NCBI GenBank assembly: GCA_002286715.1
Contig: NSJX01000104.1
Span: 20,851-45,899, forward strand
DNA from: Dentipellis sp. KUC8613
Taxonomy: Eukaryota; Basidiomycota; Agaricomycetes; Russulales; Hericiaceae
Reading direction: 5' to 3'
Length of the DNA: 25,049 nt
Made by a program: the position numbers and the translations under genes. The notes beneath the pieces are model-generated. The model made no database searches. It saw only the letters and a list, made by a program, of their open reading frames with translations, and had not been told where the DNA came from. Positions 1 to 9,822 of this stretch are shown in pieces; the stretch's first letter is position 1, and each line of letters opens with the position of its first letter.

Positions 1-360
1 CGCGCCATCGCGCCCGTCGCCGTCCCCGCCGTCGCACCACTCGCGCCGCTGTCGCGCCCGTCGCACGCCCATCACGCCCATCGCGCTGCTCGCGCTGTCG
101 CGCCCCTTGCGCGCCCGTCGCGCTGTTGCTACCTCCGCCCCCCTCTCGGCCCTCACGTCGCCGTCGTGCCATCGCGTCCTCTTCGCGCCCGCGCGCCCCT
201 CGTCGTACCCTCGCCTCGTTGTGCCCATATGCCATCTTCGCATCTCTCCTTGCACATCTACATTCTTGCATATCTGTGATCCCTCTTGCCTTTCCCTCCC
301 TTACCCTCTTGTGTCCAGCCTCTCAGGCATGCATATTAGTGTATATGTAGTACTTCTATA
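1..360 (+). repeat. GC-rich degenerate pyrimidine-strand repeat
   Basis: Built from degenerate CGCCCGTCGCGC / CGCTGTCGCGCC words, grading into CT-rich DNA and then AT-rich DNA at about 340. Short overlapping frames stay open only through composition. It resembles the GC-rich cores at 13204-14170, 17400-19100 and 22560-23600, and like 13204-14170 and 22560-23600 it is followed directly by a CTATGG-rich block. I read it as the 3' part of a composite-repeat copy whose start lies left of the window. Confidence 0.7.
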
Positions 361-628
361 ATATTATTAGTGTGATGATCAATAGACTCCATAATCTTGT
401 AGTCATGATATGTTGTTCACATAGACACCATAGCATAACCTGTTGAATATATAATGCTATGTATACTATGGATACTTAACTAATACCTATGAGAGCTATG
501 GAATTCCATGTCTATCTATGGTTGCTATGGGTGCTATGAAACCCTCCATAGTTGACTATCTCATTCCATAGTTACTGTAGTCTAGATAATTGGGCACCTT
601 GCTATAAAATTTTAGAATTTTTCAGATG
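361..628 (+). repeat. AT-rich CTATGG-repeat tail (copy 1)
   Basis: AT-rich DNA dense in CTATGG, GCTATGG and CCATAG words, for example GGTTGCTATGGGTGCTATG near 522-540. Three other blocks of this kind lie at 14180-14518, 20480-20745 and 23770-24010, all in the same orientation. The block ends in TTCAGATG at 621-628, the same octamer that ends the 14180-14518 block. A truncated KDZ gene follows at once, so the octamer probably marks the repeat edge. Confidence 0.7.
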
Positions 629-636
629 GGTCAAGC

Positions 637-2338
637 TTGCACTGTCGTCATGGATCTAACATTTGCATAGGGTATTCTGTTGTCTGTCGGATGAAGGAGG
701 CTATCCCAGAGTCTATCCGGCACACACGTGTATTCAACGAGTTTTGCGAAGCCCTCGAGGCAGAGATGCCCGGTACGGTTTCAAAATGGGAAGCGGAGGT
801 TATTGCATGGGAAAAGGATCACACAGCCCCGTGCCCATATGACTTGCCAAAAAATGGTACGACTTCATGGTACCAATACATTGGTCTTACATATACTGAC
901 TGACTTCTTTGATGTGTCTAGATGTGTCCCTCATGAGGACTAAACTCAAGCTCAATGGCCAGCGTGGTGGCGACACGGAAGAGAAGCTGGACGCAGACCA
1001 TGCGGACCACACCGGCCAGGGTACTTCATCGACTCCTGTAGGATTCATCTCCTCGGCAATGGACATCGAGGAGTCACAGTGCGTAGGATTCGTACCTCGG
1101 TGTAGCATGTGGCTAATGTCGTATCTGCTTAGGCGGGCGATTTTGGCGGATTCTTCGAAGGATCTCACTCTCTTGCAGGCCTCGAAGCTCCGTGAACGGC
1201 GCAATAATCTCGCGCGCAAGATACAGAAATTTTCTTCCCAAGAGCGGGCATTATTCCCTGCCCTCGGTGACCAGCTCACATGTATCGATAAAGATGCACT
1301 GGAGAATGTTGCCCTGACACTTCCATCGTCCGTACCCGCCGCCGTTCGTGACCGCTGTTACCCCCTCGATGTGGTCGCAGCTGAAGCTGAATTGCGTTAC
1401 GCCGAAGCGACAGAAGCTTTGGATAAACTGCGCCACCATTTGCGGGTTTCGACCTTCGTCAACCGCTACAAGACGAAGAACGTCAAGGGCCAGGTACCCA
1501 ACACACGCACTCGGGAGGTCATGCACCAGATTGACATCAAGATCTGGGCATCGTATCGGCACTATCGACACGCCCGCGAGCGTCACCTGAACCTTGTCGG
1601 CGAGGGGGATTGGATGGAAATCCTCCGGCCGCTGGAGAAGTCCAACGTCAAAGGGCTGAGTGACCGGACGCTTCGCGAGCAGGAGAAGAGTGACGACCAC
1701 GGCCCCGATATCTCGATCCTGGTTCCTGGTCACGGGGGGCGGCGGTCCAAGGGTCTGGAGAAAGGCGAGAGTGAGGGGCGGCGCTCGTTGTCGTGGATCT
1801 GGTATGGCACTGGGCTGTCATCCGCTGGTACTGGAATGCATGCTGGTATGTAATTAGCTTTTATAGTCTTCATTCGAGATCTAAGCCTCCTTGTTTTCTA
1901 GCTGTCAAAAGCAAGTGGGCGAAGGCTCGTGCGCGCGTGGCCCGTTGGAAAGAACAAGTCCGCCTCTCGCGGCTGGAGATGCTGCTCATCACACGGACGT
2001 TTGAATGCCGAGAGCGGGAGTGGCGCCAGCGCGCAGAGCGTGAGATTGCGTCTCCCTGCACATCCTCCCCGAGGTCTTCTGCTGGCCTAGTCGCATATGC
2101 AAAGGAGCAGGGGGCGATCATCCGCTGCCTCTCAGAGTCCTTCGAGAAGCAATGGGTCAAGCTCGTTCCTCTGGCTGCAGCTGTCGTCGACTCCACCATG
2201 AATGTGCGCCTCGAAGAGACTATCTCATCCGCCGTCTCCTCTGCCCTGCCTCCATCACGCAACATCGACGCAGAATACCTTGAAGATGTGGATCTGGATG
2301 ATGTCCCCCTTGATGACGACTCGGATGAAGATGCCTGA
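637..2338 (+). pseudogene. KDZ transposase, 3' portion, four exons, 5'-truncated
   Basis: Exons 637-856, 922-1078, 1133-1845 and 1902-2338 join in frame through introns of 65, 54 and 56 nt (donors GTACGA, GTGCGT, GTATGT; all AG acceptors) to give about 507 codons ending in TGA. The product reads like the C-terminal half of basidiomycete KDZ (Kyakuja-Dileera-Zisupton) transposases: AIPESIRHTRVFNEF and CPYDLPK in exon 1, LRERRNNLARKIQKF and VPNTRTREVMHQIDIKI in exon 3, SLSWIWYGTG at its end, then WAKARARVARWKEQV and an acidic C-terminus in exon 4. The catalytic part should lie upstream, but there is only the CTATGG repeat, and no good ATG opens exon 1 (637 is a frame limit, codon TTG). I infer a truncated element whose remaining exons have no internal stop, so truncation is recent or the remnant is transcribed. 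Family assignment is from memory of motifs, fairly sure. Confidence 0.75.
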
Positions 2339-4080
2339 GTTCATCAGCAGCGGTGACAATGGCCGACTGTCATGACATGTAATAACATGGGTATCGGCAG
2401 GTGCAATAGCACGACGAGAGTGTAAGTGGTGGCTTGTAAGTTAGGGCCTTTCGGGCGAGCCGGGCACCTCGGGTACACTGTGGCATGTGGCACGTGCCCG
2501 GCCGGTACTATGGCGCCGGGATCAGCCACAACACACAGGTGATGTTCACAGAAGGCGCAGGTGCAAGCAGTGTCGGGGCCGCATGGCGAGTGGTGGCCGC
2601 GGGCGTGCGAGAAGTGCAGTGGCGGCATGAGGCGAGTGTGTGTTGCATGAGCAGGATGGTGCACGCTGGTGAGCGGGGCTGACGGCACCGCTGGTGCACC
2701 TCGCACGAGCAGGGCGGGGGGAGGGGTCAGCGGGGGCGGCACCCGGCAATGAGCAGGTGGGCGATGAGCGGGTGGTGCTGACGGCACGCAGCTGGTACAC
2801 AAGTGGCGTGCGAGCAGTTTGTGGAAGTCGTGGTGCGAGTGCAAGCGGCAGTCCCGGCGGCCAAGCGGCGGGCAGCGGGCAGGCGGGCGGCGGCGATGAG
2901 CACGTATGGCTGGTGGTTGCTAACGACGCTGCTAACGGCGGTGGGCAGCGCGTGGAACAGTGTCGGGCCCGAGCAGTGGCAGCACCAGGTGGGTGCACGA
3001 GCGGGAGCGGTAGCAGCAGAAATGCCAGTGCCTGCAGTGCGGGTGGCCGCGCCGCGAGCAAGCGAGGAGCGCGCCCCACATGCGGGGAGCGGGTGCGGGT
3101 GCGGGTGCGGGCGGGCGGGCGCAAGCGAGGGGCGCGAATGCCACGCGCTGCGAGCAAGCGAGGAGCGCGCCCAGCGGTGCGGGTGCGGGTGCGGGGCGGG
3201 CAGGTGCGGGTGCGGGTGCGGGCGGGCGGGCGCAAGCGAGGGGCGCGAATGCCGCGCGCCGCGAGCAAGCGAGGAGCGCGCCCAGCGGTGCGGGTGCGGG
3301 TGCGGGGCGGGCAGGTGCGGGTGCGGGTGCGGGTGCGGGCGGGCGGGCGCAAGCGAGGGGCGCGAATGCCGCGCGCCGCGAGCAAGCGAGGAGCGCGCCC
3401 AGCGGTGCGGGTGCGGGGCGGGCGGGCGGAAGCGAGGGGCACAAATGCCGCGCGCCGCGAGCAAGCGAGGAGCGCGCCCAGCGGTGCGGGTGCGGGGCGG
3501 GCGGGCGGAAGCGATGGGCACAAATGCCGCGCGCCGCGAGCAAGCGAGGAGCACGCCCAGCGGTGCGGGTGCGGGGCGGGCGGGCGCAAGCGAGGGGTGC
3601 GAACGCTGGGAGGTCCGTGGGCAGGCAGCGGGTGCCCCCGAGCCGGCAGGGTACGCGGTGGCACAGTCTCGTATGTTTTTTTTTTCTTCGCAAGGTATGT
3701 TTTCTTTTCTGCAAAATGGTCACATGTATCCCCGAGCCACATTGTAATGCACACATTACAATGTGCAACGGAAAGTTTCCGCGCGACAACTTCCGGAGCC
3801 TTTGCAATGGGTTGCACGGGAATTGTCAGTGCACATTACAAAGGCACTACTGGGACACCTCAGCAGAGGCAGCATCAAGGGCACGTCGAGGCGCGTCGAG
3901 GCGTGGAAAGGACGGTGAGGGCGTGATGAGGCGGCGGAGGGTGCAAGATGGCAGCCGGAAGCCCAACGGAGGCATAGTAGGGCGCAGACGGCGCGGCGGG
4001 GGCAAAGACGGCAGGGGCTCGAATGAGGGCAGCAGGCGACAGGAGTGTGGCGGGGCAACATGGCAGGGAGCAAAAAAAAC
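2339..4080 (-). repeat. GC-rich core of composite repeat, minus orientation
   Basis: Purine-rich on the plus strand, so the pyrimidine strand is minus. The left third (2400-3050) is degenerate GC DNA, 3053-3610 is a minisatellite, and 3650-4080 is mixed, with a T10 run near 3675 and a purine-rich GGCGGCGGAGGG-like stretch. Long frames are open on both strands here (over 400 codons), but their products are Arg/Gly/Ala/Pro low complexity and overlap each other, so I call no gene. On minus it follows the exon-like module at 4081-4365. Confidence 0.7.
3053..3610. repeat. Minisatellite, about six 79-117 bp units with GCGGGT expansion
   Basis: The marker AGCAAGCGAGGAGCGCGCCC or a close variant recurs near 3057, 3153, 3264, 3381, 3459 and 3539. 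Spacing is about 96-117 bp in the first part and 79 bp in the last two. The length difference comes mainly from different numbers of GTGCGG/GCGGGT hexamers inside the unit, so two levels of repeat are superimposed. Confidence 0.85.
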
Positions 4081-4365
4081 TTACCTACTGTGACTTCGCA
4101 TCGCTCTGCCCCTCGGACTCCTACGTGCCTCCATCTTGGTTTGTAAGTGCAGTACTTCAGGGGCTTCGCGTGGCGCGAGTGCGTGTGCAAGAGTGGGCGG
4201 GAGTGTGAGTACATTGAGGATAGCGATGGCGATGACGACGAGAGTCGTGTGATGAGCGCTGAGCTGGCGCGTCGCCAGAGCCACAAAGACTCTCGGCAAT
4301 TCCCGCGCACGGCTCCCCAACTCAGTGTTCGCGCAAAGACAGGCCCTTTGAAAGCCGAATAAATT
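4081..4365 (-). repeat. Exon-like module of composite repeat (copy A), with splice donor
   Basis: Read on minus: CCTGTCTTTGCGC (about 4340), then GTGCGCGGGAATTGCC (4310-4295), ATCCTCAATG, ATGGAGG, and finally AGGTAAGTTTT at about 4082. The same landmarks in the same order occur on plus at 20161-20420, and the GTGCGCGGGAATTGCC word recurs at 17144-17159. A conserved order ending in a consensus 5' splice site suggests a transcribed first exon rather than random GC DNA. Short frames from ATGGAG exist in both copies but the peptides differ, so coding is not supported. Confidence 0.55.
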
Positions 4366-4738
4366 GTCTAAATTCTCAACTAAATTTTAACAGCCGCAAT
4401 GATACATAATACGCTCTTGGAAATATTTTCCAGCGAGTTTATCGCCTCTTGCATCAAAAATGGTACATCTTCCAATCTGACCCTCTAAAACACAGTGCGA
4501 CTTCCGATTTCTGAGCGATGTAGAGATGTGATTGTTTGCAAATTTTTATGACAGGTGTCTATACTAGTTTTGTACATGTAGGCAAAATTTCAGGATGCTT
4601 GAGGATGAATTGAGCTTTACAGAAAATAAAAGAGAAGTGTCTTGAACCAATGTGGCTGAACACCGTGGGAACCAACTTCCCGAACTTGAGATTTTGAAGT
4701 TCTGCGAGTTTTAGAACTGATTCATAGATGAATCAGAA
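4366..4738 (-). mobile_element. AT-rich leader and left end of composite repeat (copy A)
   Basis: Read on minus from 4738, this begins with the TCTGATTCATC palindrome and runs through GTGGGAACC... words into the exon-like module. It aligns by eye with 16699-17110 on plus: shared blocks include the palindrome, GGTTCCCACG, a TTTTCTGTA-type block, and GCTCAGAA/CGAAGTCGC-type words, all in the same order. The two copies are diverged (many substitutions and indels), so they are not a recent duplication. A promoter role is possible from position only. Confidence 0.6.
4717..4736 (-). repeat. Terminal palindrome CTGATTCAT-n2-ATGAATCAG
   Basis: Perfect 9-bp inverted repeat around a 2-bp centre, the same sequence as at 16700-16719 read on the other strand. 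The outward half, TCTGATTCATC, also occurs inverted inside the Helitron-like 3' termini at 24710 and 24969. Confidence 0.85.
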
Positions 4739-5292
4739 CTACGTCCATGTTAGTTCTGCACTGTCCATGTGCCTGAGCTTCATTATTTATTACATTCCAT
4801 CACTGACAGTTGAACTAGTCACTGCTATTAGTTGCATCCACTGCACAATCAGACACTATAGTCAAGATATGAATCATTTATACTAGTTGACTGCTAATCT
4901 TGACACACGCCAGTGGTGAGGGAGAATATCAATCACTTATATTGGTCTACTGGATATTGTAATTGTTGAAGTAGCCAGAAATTGTGCAACTACTTAGTCA
5001 TTGCTTAAGACAAAACTATCACAACTCTTGCAGGTTCTGCTTGCAAGAGCCATTGATGTGTGACTGAGAGCCAATCAGAATATTGAAATGTCTTGTACAC
5101 AACTCAGGGATCTTGAAGACCCATCCTCTTCGGTAATAGAGATTTGTGGTAGAAATTCTCTAGTAGAGATATACAGCCGATCCCAGCCAACACCTTTCAA
5201 CCTTCTAAAACCAGAAAATAAAAACACAATCATATATGCATGTGTATGCAGACTGAACTTGGACTGAACAACGCGCTTGTGTCAATTGACCG
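4739..5292. other. AT-rich gene-free DNA with small inverted repeats
   Basis: No convincing reading frame. Visible structure: a perfect 8-bp hairpin CTCTTGCA/TGCAAGAG at 5025-5049; an 8-bp inverted repeat GTCAAGAT (4861-4868) with ATCTTGAC (4897-4904); and a degenerate direct repeat of about 30 bp at about 4867 and 4927, both carrying ATAT-AATCA-TTATA-T-GT-ACTG. The right part is the 3' flank of the lyase gene. Confidence 0.5.
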
Positions 5293-6771
5293 TCAGTCGA
5301 ACCGAGGTATGTTCAATCCAGCGGCCTGCGCAAGCTCTACGGTCTTCACTGCCTACAATCCAACCGTTATCAAATGATGGTCCAATGACATGCAAACATT
5401 TTGCCTACCTGTTTCAACATCGGTGCATCAATCTCCTCCTTTCCTCCTTTGCCATCCCCCACATCAAGCCCGACAGCTCCCCGCTGGGCAGCATGTGTTT
5501 GGGCCATTAGATGCACTATCTTAGCTGCACGCATAATTTCTATACAGGTGATCTAGGGTCAACAGAATCCCGCAAAAGGGCAAGGTAAAGTGACATGCCT
5601 TCAGAAGTTGGGACAAACGTCGACTGTATCACCTTTACTTGAGAGGGGTGGATCGCTTGCTAGGGAAAGCTTTCCGCAAATGACTTGTGGGAATGCGTTG
5701 AGGACCTACCTTGCCGGTGTAACCTAGCCGCCTCCCGTCCTGGCACTCTTCCTTGAGGTAGTTCAAATCTTTGTAGTTGACGCACACCTCAAGACGATGT
5801 AAAAACGGAGTATTGACGAAGAAGAATGACCCTACCATATCAATCGCTTCTAGTCGAAATGCCTTCGCTGCTGCCGCGATCTTCGACCGAGCGTATAACA
5901 ACTCTTGACGCGACGTAGTGCGAATGATAGACGTGTCGGCGCAGTAATCTTCAGCAGCAAACTAGGAGGGGCTCAGCGATGAACACTTAGTGTTGCAAAG
6001 GATTATGTTACCAGAAGAGCAGACAATACGCCTCCACGGGGGACGCCGTTCGTAGAGGTCCACCTTGCGATCTCACCTATATCCCACAAAGCACGAGCAC
6101 TTTCGATACTGGCCACTAGGTGCACTGGTTCGCGCACCCCTCTGGCCGCGATTGCCCTAGACACTGCATGTAAGACTTGGACAGAATTCACCTTCGGCAA
6201 TACGAGGGTGCGAACAGAGGGTATACGAAGCTGCGCAAGGGAATGAAGTTCGGTCCTGGGTAGAAGAACATCCGCTGACTAACCGCTTCAGCGATGTCCG
6301 CCTCAAAAAACGGCGTGGAGGTGGAATTGATGCGGACCGCAATGCGCTCCGGGTCAGGTCCGTGCGGTGGACAAATTCGCTATTAAGCAAAGGTGAACGT
6401 CATCGGTGTAATAGCAACGAGGTGACCGCACGGAAAGGAACTCCGTTAACCTGTCTCTAGCATCCTTCTTGTCCCTTGCGGACGGTGCAATGCTATCTTC
6501 GAGGTCGTATATGATCACGTCTGAGGGGTTAGTTACGGATTTCTGAAGCATCCGATCCGAAGATGCAGGCACTGAAAAACTGTCGGTTGGCATGCTCGAT
6601 GAATTGCGCAAGAAGTAGCCAGCACGAACCGTATAGGTAAGAACGCCTCAAACGAACACCTTCATTGGTAACATCGGCGACTCCTGCCAAATGATAACGG
6701 CTTCGAATCAAGCGCTGGGTTGCTGCACTGTTGACCTTCGACTTCAGAGGTGACAAGCGATGCGCGGCCAT
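5293..6771 (-). CDS. CitE/CLYBL-like HpcH/HpaI aldolase-citrate lyase family protein, probably mitochondrial
   Basis: Nine exons (6771-6630, 6571-6432, 6379-6284, 6230-6012, 5961-5836, 5787-5710, 5659-5599, 5539-5409, 5352-5293) join in frame to 350 residues. Introns are 48-59 nt; the one at 5598-5540 starts with GC (GAAG|GCATGT). Seen: LRRSYLYVPASSDRM (41-55), VIIYDLEDSIAPS (66-78), IAVRIN (107-112), TLVLPKVNSVQ (134-144), HLVASIESARALWDIGEIA (163-181), FAAEDYCADT (200-209), YTGKQAIHPSQV (264-275). In the CitE/CLYBL family the Mg2+-binding acids match E169 and D204, and the substrate Arg lies in VRIN. The product should cleave citramalyl-CoA or a related (3S)-acyl-CoA. The first 30 residues hold several Arg/Lys and no acid, fitting a mitochondrial presequence. 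The start is the only ATG in frame before exon 1 runs out. Gene is intact; exact substrate is inferred. It is divergent from the carrier at 7300. Confidence 0.88.
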
Positions 6772-7299
6772 GCAGAGTGACGTTCTTCAAGATCGCCTAT
6801 ACGAGCATTTGATATATCCAGGTGCGAGGGAAGTCGCAGGAACGGTCCCGAGTCGAAGTGGGTCACAAGTGCAGCGTGCGGCAACAAATCGGAATTACAA
6901 CGAAGCCGGACTGGGAATGTATTCCATGCGCAGAAGATGTCAAGCTTGCACGGTTCCTTCGAGTAGATCAGCACTCGGATAGCAAGAAAAACCACCAAGA
7001 TATTCAGGAGGTCGTTCGCGGATTTAGAATGGCTGAGCGTATCCGTAGAGTTCGGGAGCGAGTAAATAAAACTTTGGCGGGAACAGGGCCATCACATGAC
7101 CGTCGGGCCGGAAGGTGTGATAATATTGGGCAAGACTCTGGGGCAGCCATACCTTTCACGGCACGCTATCAGAGAGCAAGACGTTTCGGGATTAACGACG
7201 ACCGTAGCTCTCAGTGCATCTAAATCCTGGTCATTCCGCTCGCATCCCAAGCGCGACCACCCCGCAACTGCGGGGAAGAACTATGTCCAGCGGTATACA
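6772..7299. promoter_or_regulatory. Shared intergenic promoter region of the divergent lyase and carrier genes
   Basis: 528 bp separate the two ATGs. No clear TATA box stands close to either start; AAATAAAAC near 7064 is the nearest AT-rich candidate on the plus side. A frame open from 7096 joins the carrier frame upstream, but the residues before 7300 look nothing like a carrier. A bidirectional promoter is inferred from arrangement only. Confidence 0.4.
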
Positions 7300-8551
7300 A
7301 TGGACCGCAAACAGCATGATCGGTTCGTTCACCTGTCCTATCTTTACCAGTATCTCTCATCACAATCATTGTCGACTGTAGCTGGCGCTGGTGGAGGTCT
7401 TGTGGCGAGTGTAGCAACTTGCCCTCTGGACGTTGTCAAAACAAAACTTCAGGCACAACGCGCTGCATACGGTCAAGCAGGGTACCTGGGCGTATATGGT
7501 GCGTATATCACTGCGAGCTCCTGTACACCACCCGCTCATCTTCGTTCATCTTTCATAAGGCACAATCAGAACCATCCTTAAGTACGATGGTTTACGAGGA
7601 CTTTATCGCGGCCTTGGGCCGACGGTCCTTGGTTATCTTCCAACTTGGGCAATCTATTTTGCTGTTTATGACGGGATCAAAGCACGCTTCGGGGAACCAC
7701 CACTAGGACAGCCTCATGAGCTGGAGAGGTTATACCCTGCCCCTTCTGCCAAGGGGTACCAGCCGGTTGTACGCGAACATCCTTGGTCACTTCATATTCT
7801 ATCTGCAATGGCAGCGGGAGGGGCCAGTACCATCTGCACAAATCCTCTATGGGTCATCAAGACACGCTTCATGGTGAGTGTTTTGCATTCACTGCTGCTC
7901 TCCGATTACCTCACACATGTATATTTATTAGACACAACCTCATAACGAACGAAGGTATCGTCATACGGTAGACGCAGCCCTCACCATATACCGAAATGAA
8001 GGTATTCGTGCATTTTATCGAGGCTTGTTCCCAAGTCTGTTAGGAATCACACACGTTGCTGTGCAATTCCCTCTCTATGAGCAGCTCAAGCGCATCGCCC
8101 GTGAGCTGTTAGATTCACCATTCAATGGCATAGATGCTCATGTTGCTTCAGAGCGGCACAGTCCTCATGAACGAATCTCGTCATATACCATCCTTCTATG
8201 CTCTGCCGTCTCGAAAATGACAGCCTCGATAGCAACATACCCTCACGAAGTTGTGCGCACACGCCTTCAAACACAACGAATATTGCGGACACAACCGGGC
8301 GTGTCAATTACAAAGAAGCCAAGCATTGTACGTACGGTCCAAAACATCGTGAAGTATGAGGGGTGGCGAGGGCTTTACAAAGGTTTATCAATCAACCTAT
8401 TGAGGACAGTGCCGAACAGCGCTGTCACTATGTTGACGTGCGTTGACCGCCTTCGTTCCCAACCGCACCCCTTCTGACTCTCTGTCGAATCACTTTTAGC
8501 TACGAGCTCTTGATGCGAGAACTCGGTCAGAGACGGCACAAAGCTTCATAA
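7300..8551 (+). CDS. Mitochondrial carrier (SLC25), NAD+/pyrimidine-nucleotide transporter group
   Basis: Four exons (7300-7498, 7560-7873, 7932-8437, 8500-8551) with introns of 61, 58 and 62 nt (donors GTGCGT, GTGAGT, GTGCGT) join in frame to 356 residues. The three carrier signatures are present: CPLDVVKTKLQ (41-51), NPLWVIKTRFM (161-171) and YPHEVVRTRLQ (274-284), each followed at the repeat end by a G-RGLY/FYRGL-type motif (GLRGLYRGL 77-85, GIRAFYRGL 195-203, GWRGLYKGL 315-323). Trp in the second signature, LGYLPTWAIYF (90-100) and PHEVVRTR are features I associate with the NAD+ carriers Ndt1/Ndt2 (YIA6/YEA6) and the related Rim2 and FAD/folate carriers. It should exchange nucleotides across the inner mitochondrial membrane. 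The start at 7300 gives a short N-terminus before the first helix; an upstream in-frame start is possible. Substrate within the subgroup is inferred. Confidence 0.88.
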
Positions 8552-8920
8552 TCCCATCTAATATCTTTTGTCTCGTCTTCTACTATGCACACTGCCCTTT
8601 TTTGTCAGTCGCATGCTGCATTCGCATAGGTGACACGACTTCTGCCTGCTGCTATGACATAGATCCCCCATCTGACTGGATGTAGATCTGCACTCTCGCT
8701 GTACCATACATACGCTCATTTGCCTTCATTTATTGTGTCATTCTGTTTTACAACACTTATACTGTCCAATCCCTGTAATTGAATATGAGTTGGTGTAAGA
8801 CATAGGACACTTATTGTTGGAAGCTCCTCATGTGTGGTAATGTGAAGAGGGCATGGGGAAACATGCTACATATGAACATAATAATGGTGTAAACTGGTGC
8901 ATGTAGTAAGGACCGGCCAT
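8552..8920. other. 3' flank of carrier gene; nothing else recognised
   Basis: Mixed to AT-rich, with many in-frame stops on both strands. No repeat block or RNA gene is visible. It ends where the GC-rich repeat begins at about 8920. Confidence 0.5.
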
Positions 8921-9700
8921 CAGCAAGAGTTAGGGTTCATCACGGGTGCACCCGCAGGTAGACCCGCACCGGGCAGATGACGGCACACAATGGCAACACG
9001 AGGGTTGGGTGCGCGACAGCGGCGAAAGGGGCTGAGATGGCGGCACAATGGCGCCACTAGGACGCACGGTGGCAGCGGGACGGCACGGGACGCCGAGCGA
9101 GAGGCGGCAGTTTCTTGTGCATGAGGCCTCGTGCACCTCCATCTCGTTCTCCTGTGAACCGCGTCTCGTGCCCTTGCCACTTCTCGCACAGATCGCTTCT
9201 TCAAGGGCATGCGCGAGACGGTGGATTAGCGAGGCGGTAGATGAATGAGGCTGCAAGCTCACGAAATACGGCACGGACAGTGTGTGAAGGGTGACGGCAG
9301 GTGGAGGGCGCAAAGGGCGTGCGTGCAGATGGTGCGTCGCAGGACAGGGGAATGCAAGACGACGAGAGCAGTGCCCAAGGGTGCGCAGAATGACCATGCG
9401 CACAAACACAACATGGCACATGTTGACATGCGAGACAGAGGAGCGGGAAAGTGAGAGGGAGAACAGATAGTAAACGGCTGTAGCATGATATCATGATGAT
9501 GCAGACTGCATTTAGTCTCCGTTTGTGGCTCCGATACATTTCCGGGCCGTGCCGTAGTGGACCAGCAGCTTTTGTCATTCCGCCACCTACGCCGAAAACA
9601 TGGCGAGTCCATATAAGGAAGGTTGCTGACATAATCGCCGCGCCTCGTCTCTGGACTCGCCGACGCCGGCGACATTGTGGACGCTGAGGAGATTGTGGAC
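8921..9700 (-). repeat. GC-rich composite-repeat copy, minus orientation (copy E)
   Basis: Plus-strand words such as GGCACAATGGCGCCAC, GACGGCACGGG and GCGCAAAGGGCGTGCG match the inverse of the pyrimidine-strand cores elsewhere. About 9440-9700 is less repetitive, in the position of an exon-like module, but the GCGGCAATTGCC word of copies A-D is not there. The overlapping open frames are compositional. Membership of the family is judged mainly on composition. Confidence 0.45.
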
Positions 9701-9769
9701 GGCGGACAATGAATGTAGATCATAGTAAACAAATAATATAACAAATTCAACTCTCATCGTCCTACCTGC

Positions 9770-9791
9770 TCGTCGTCGTCGTCGTCGTCGA
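9770..9791 (+). repeat. (CGT)n microsatellite in the 5' leader of the MULE gene
   Basis: Seven uninterrupted CGT trinucleotides just upstream of the MULE ATG at 9823, probably in its 5' untranslated leader. Confidence 0.85.
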
Positions 9792-9822
9792 CATCCCGCC
9801 CCCGCGCTCAACGTCTCGCTCA

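Noticed and set aside
2546..3926. Open frames over 400 codons on both strands in the GC-rich block
   Set aside because: They overlap in several frames at once, encode Arg/Gly/Ala or Pro/Ala/Arg repeats, and follow the minisatellite period; high GC removes stop codons.
6744..6998. Minus-strand frame upstream of the lyase
   Set aside because: No motif, overlaps the lyase start in another frame and lies in the shared promoter region.
7096..7299. Upstream in-frame start for the carrier (7096)
   Set aside because: The added residues are not carrier-like, and the later ATG at 7300 gives a normal N-terminus before helix 1; cannot be excluded without transcripts.
9259..9750. Overlapping frames of about 160 codons on minus
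   Set aside because: Cys/His/Pro-rich compositional products with several competing frames.
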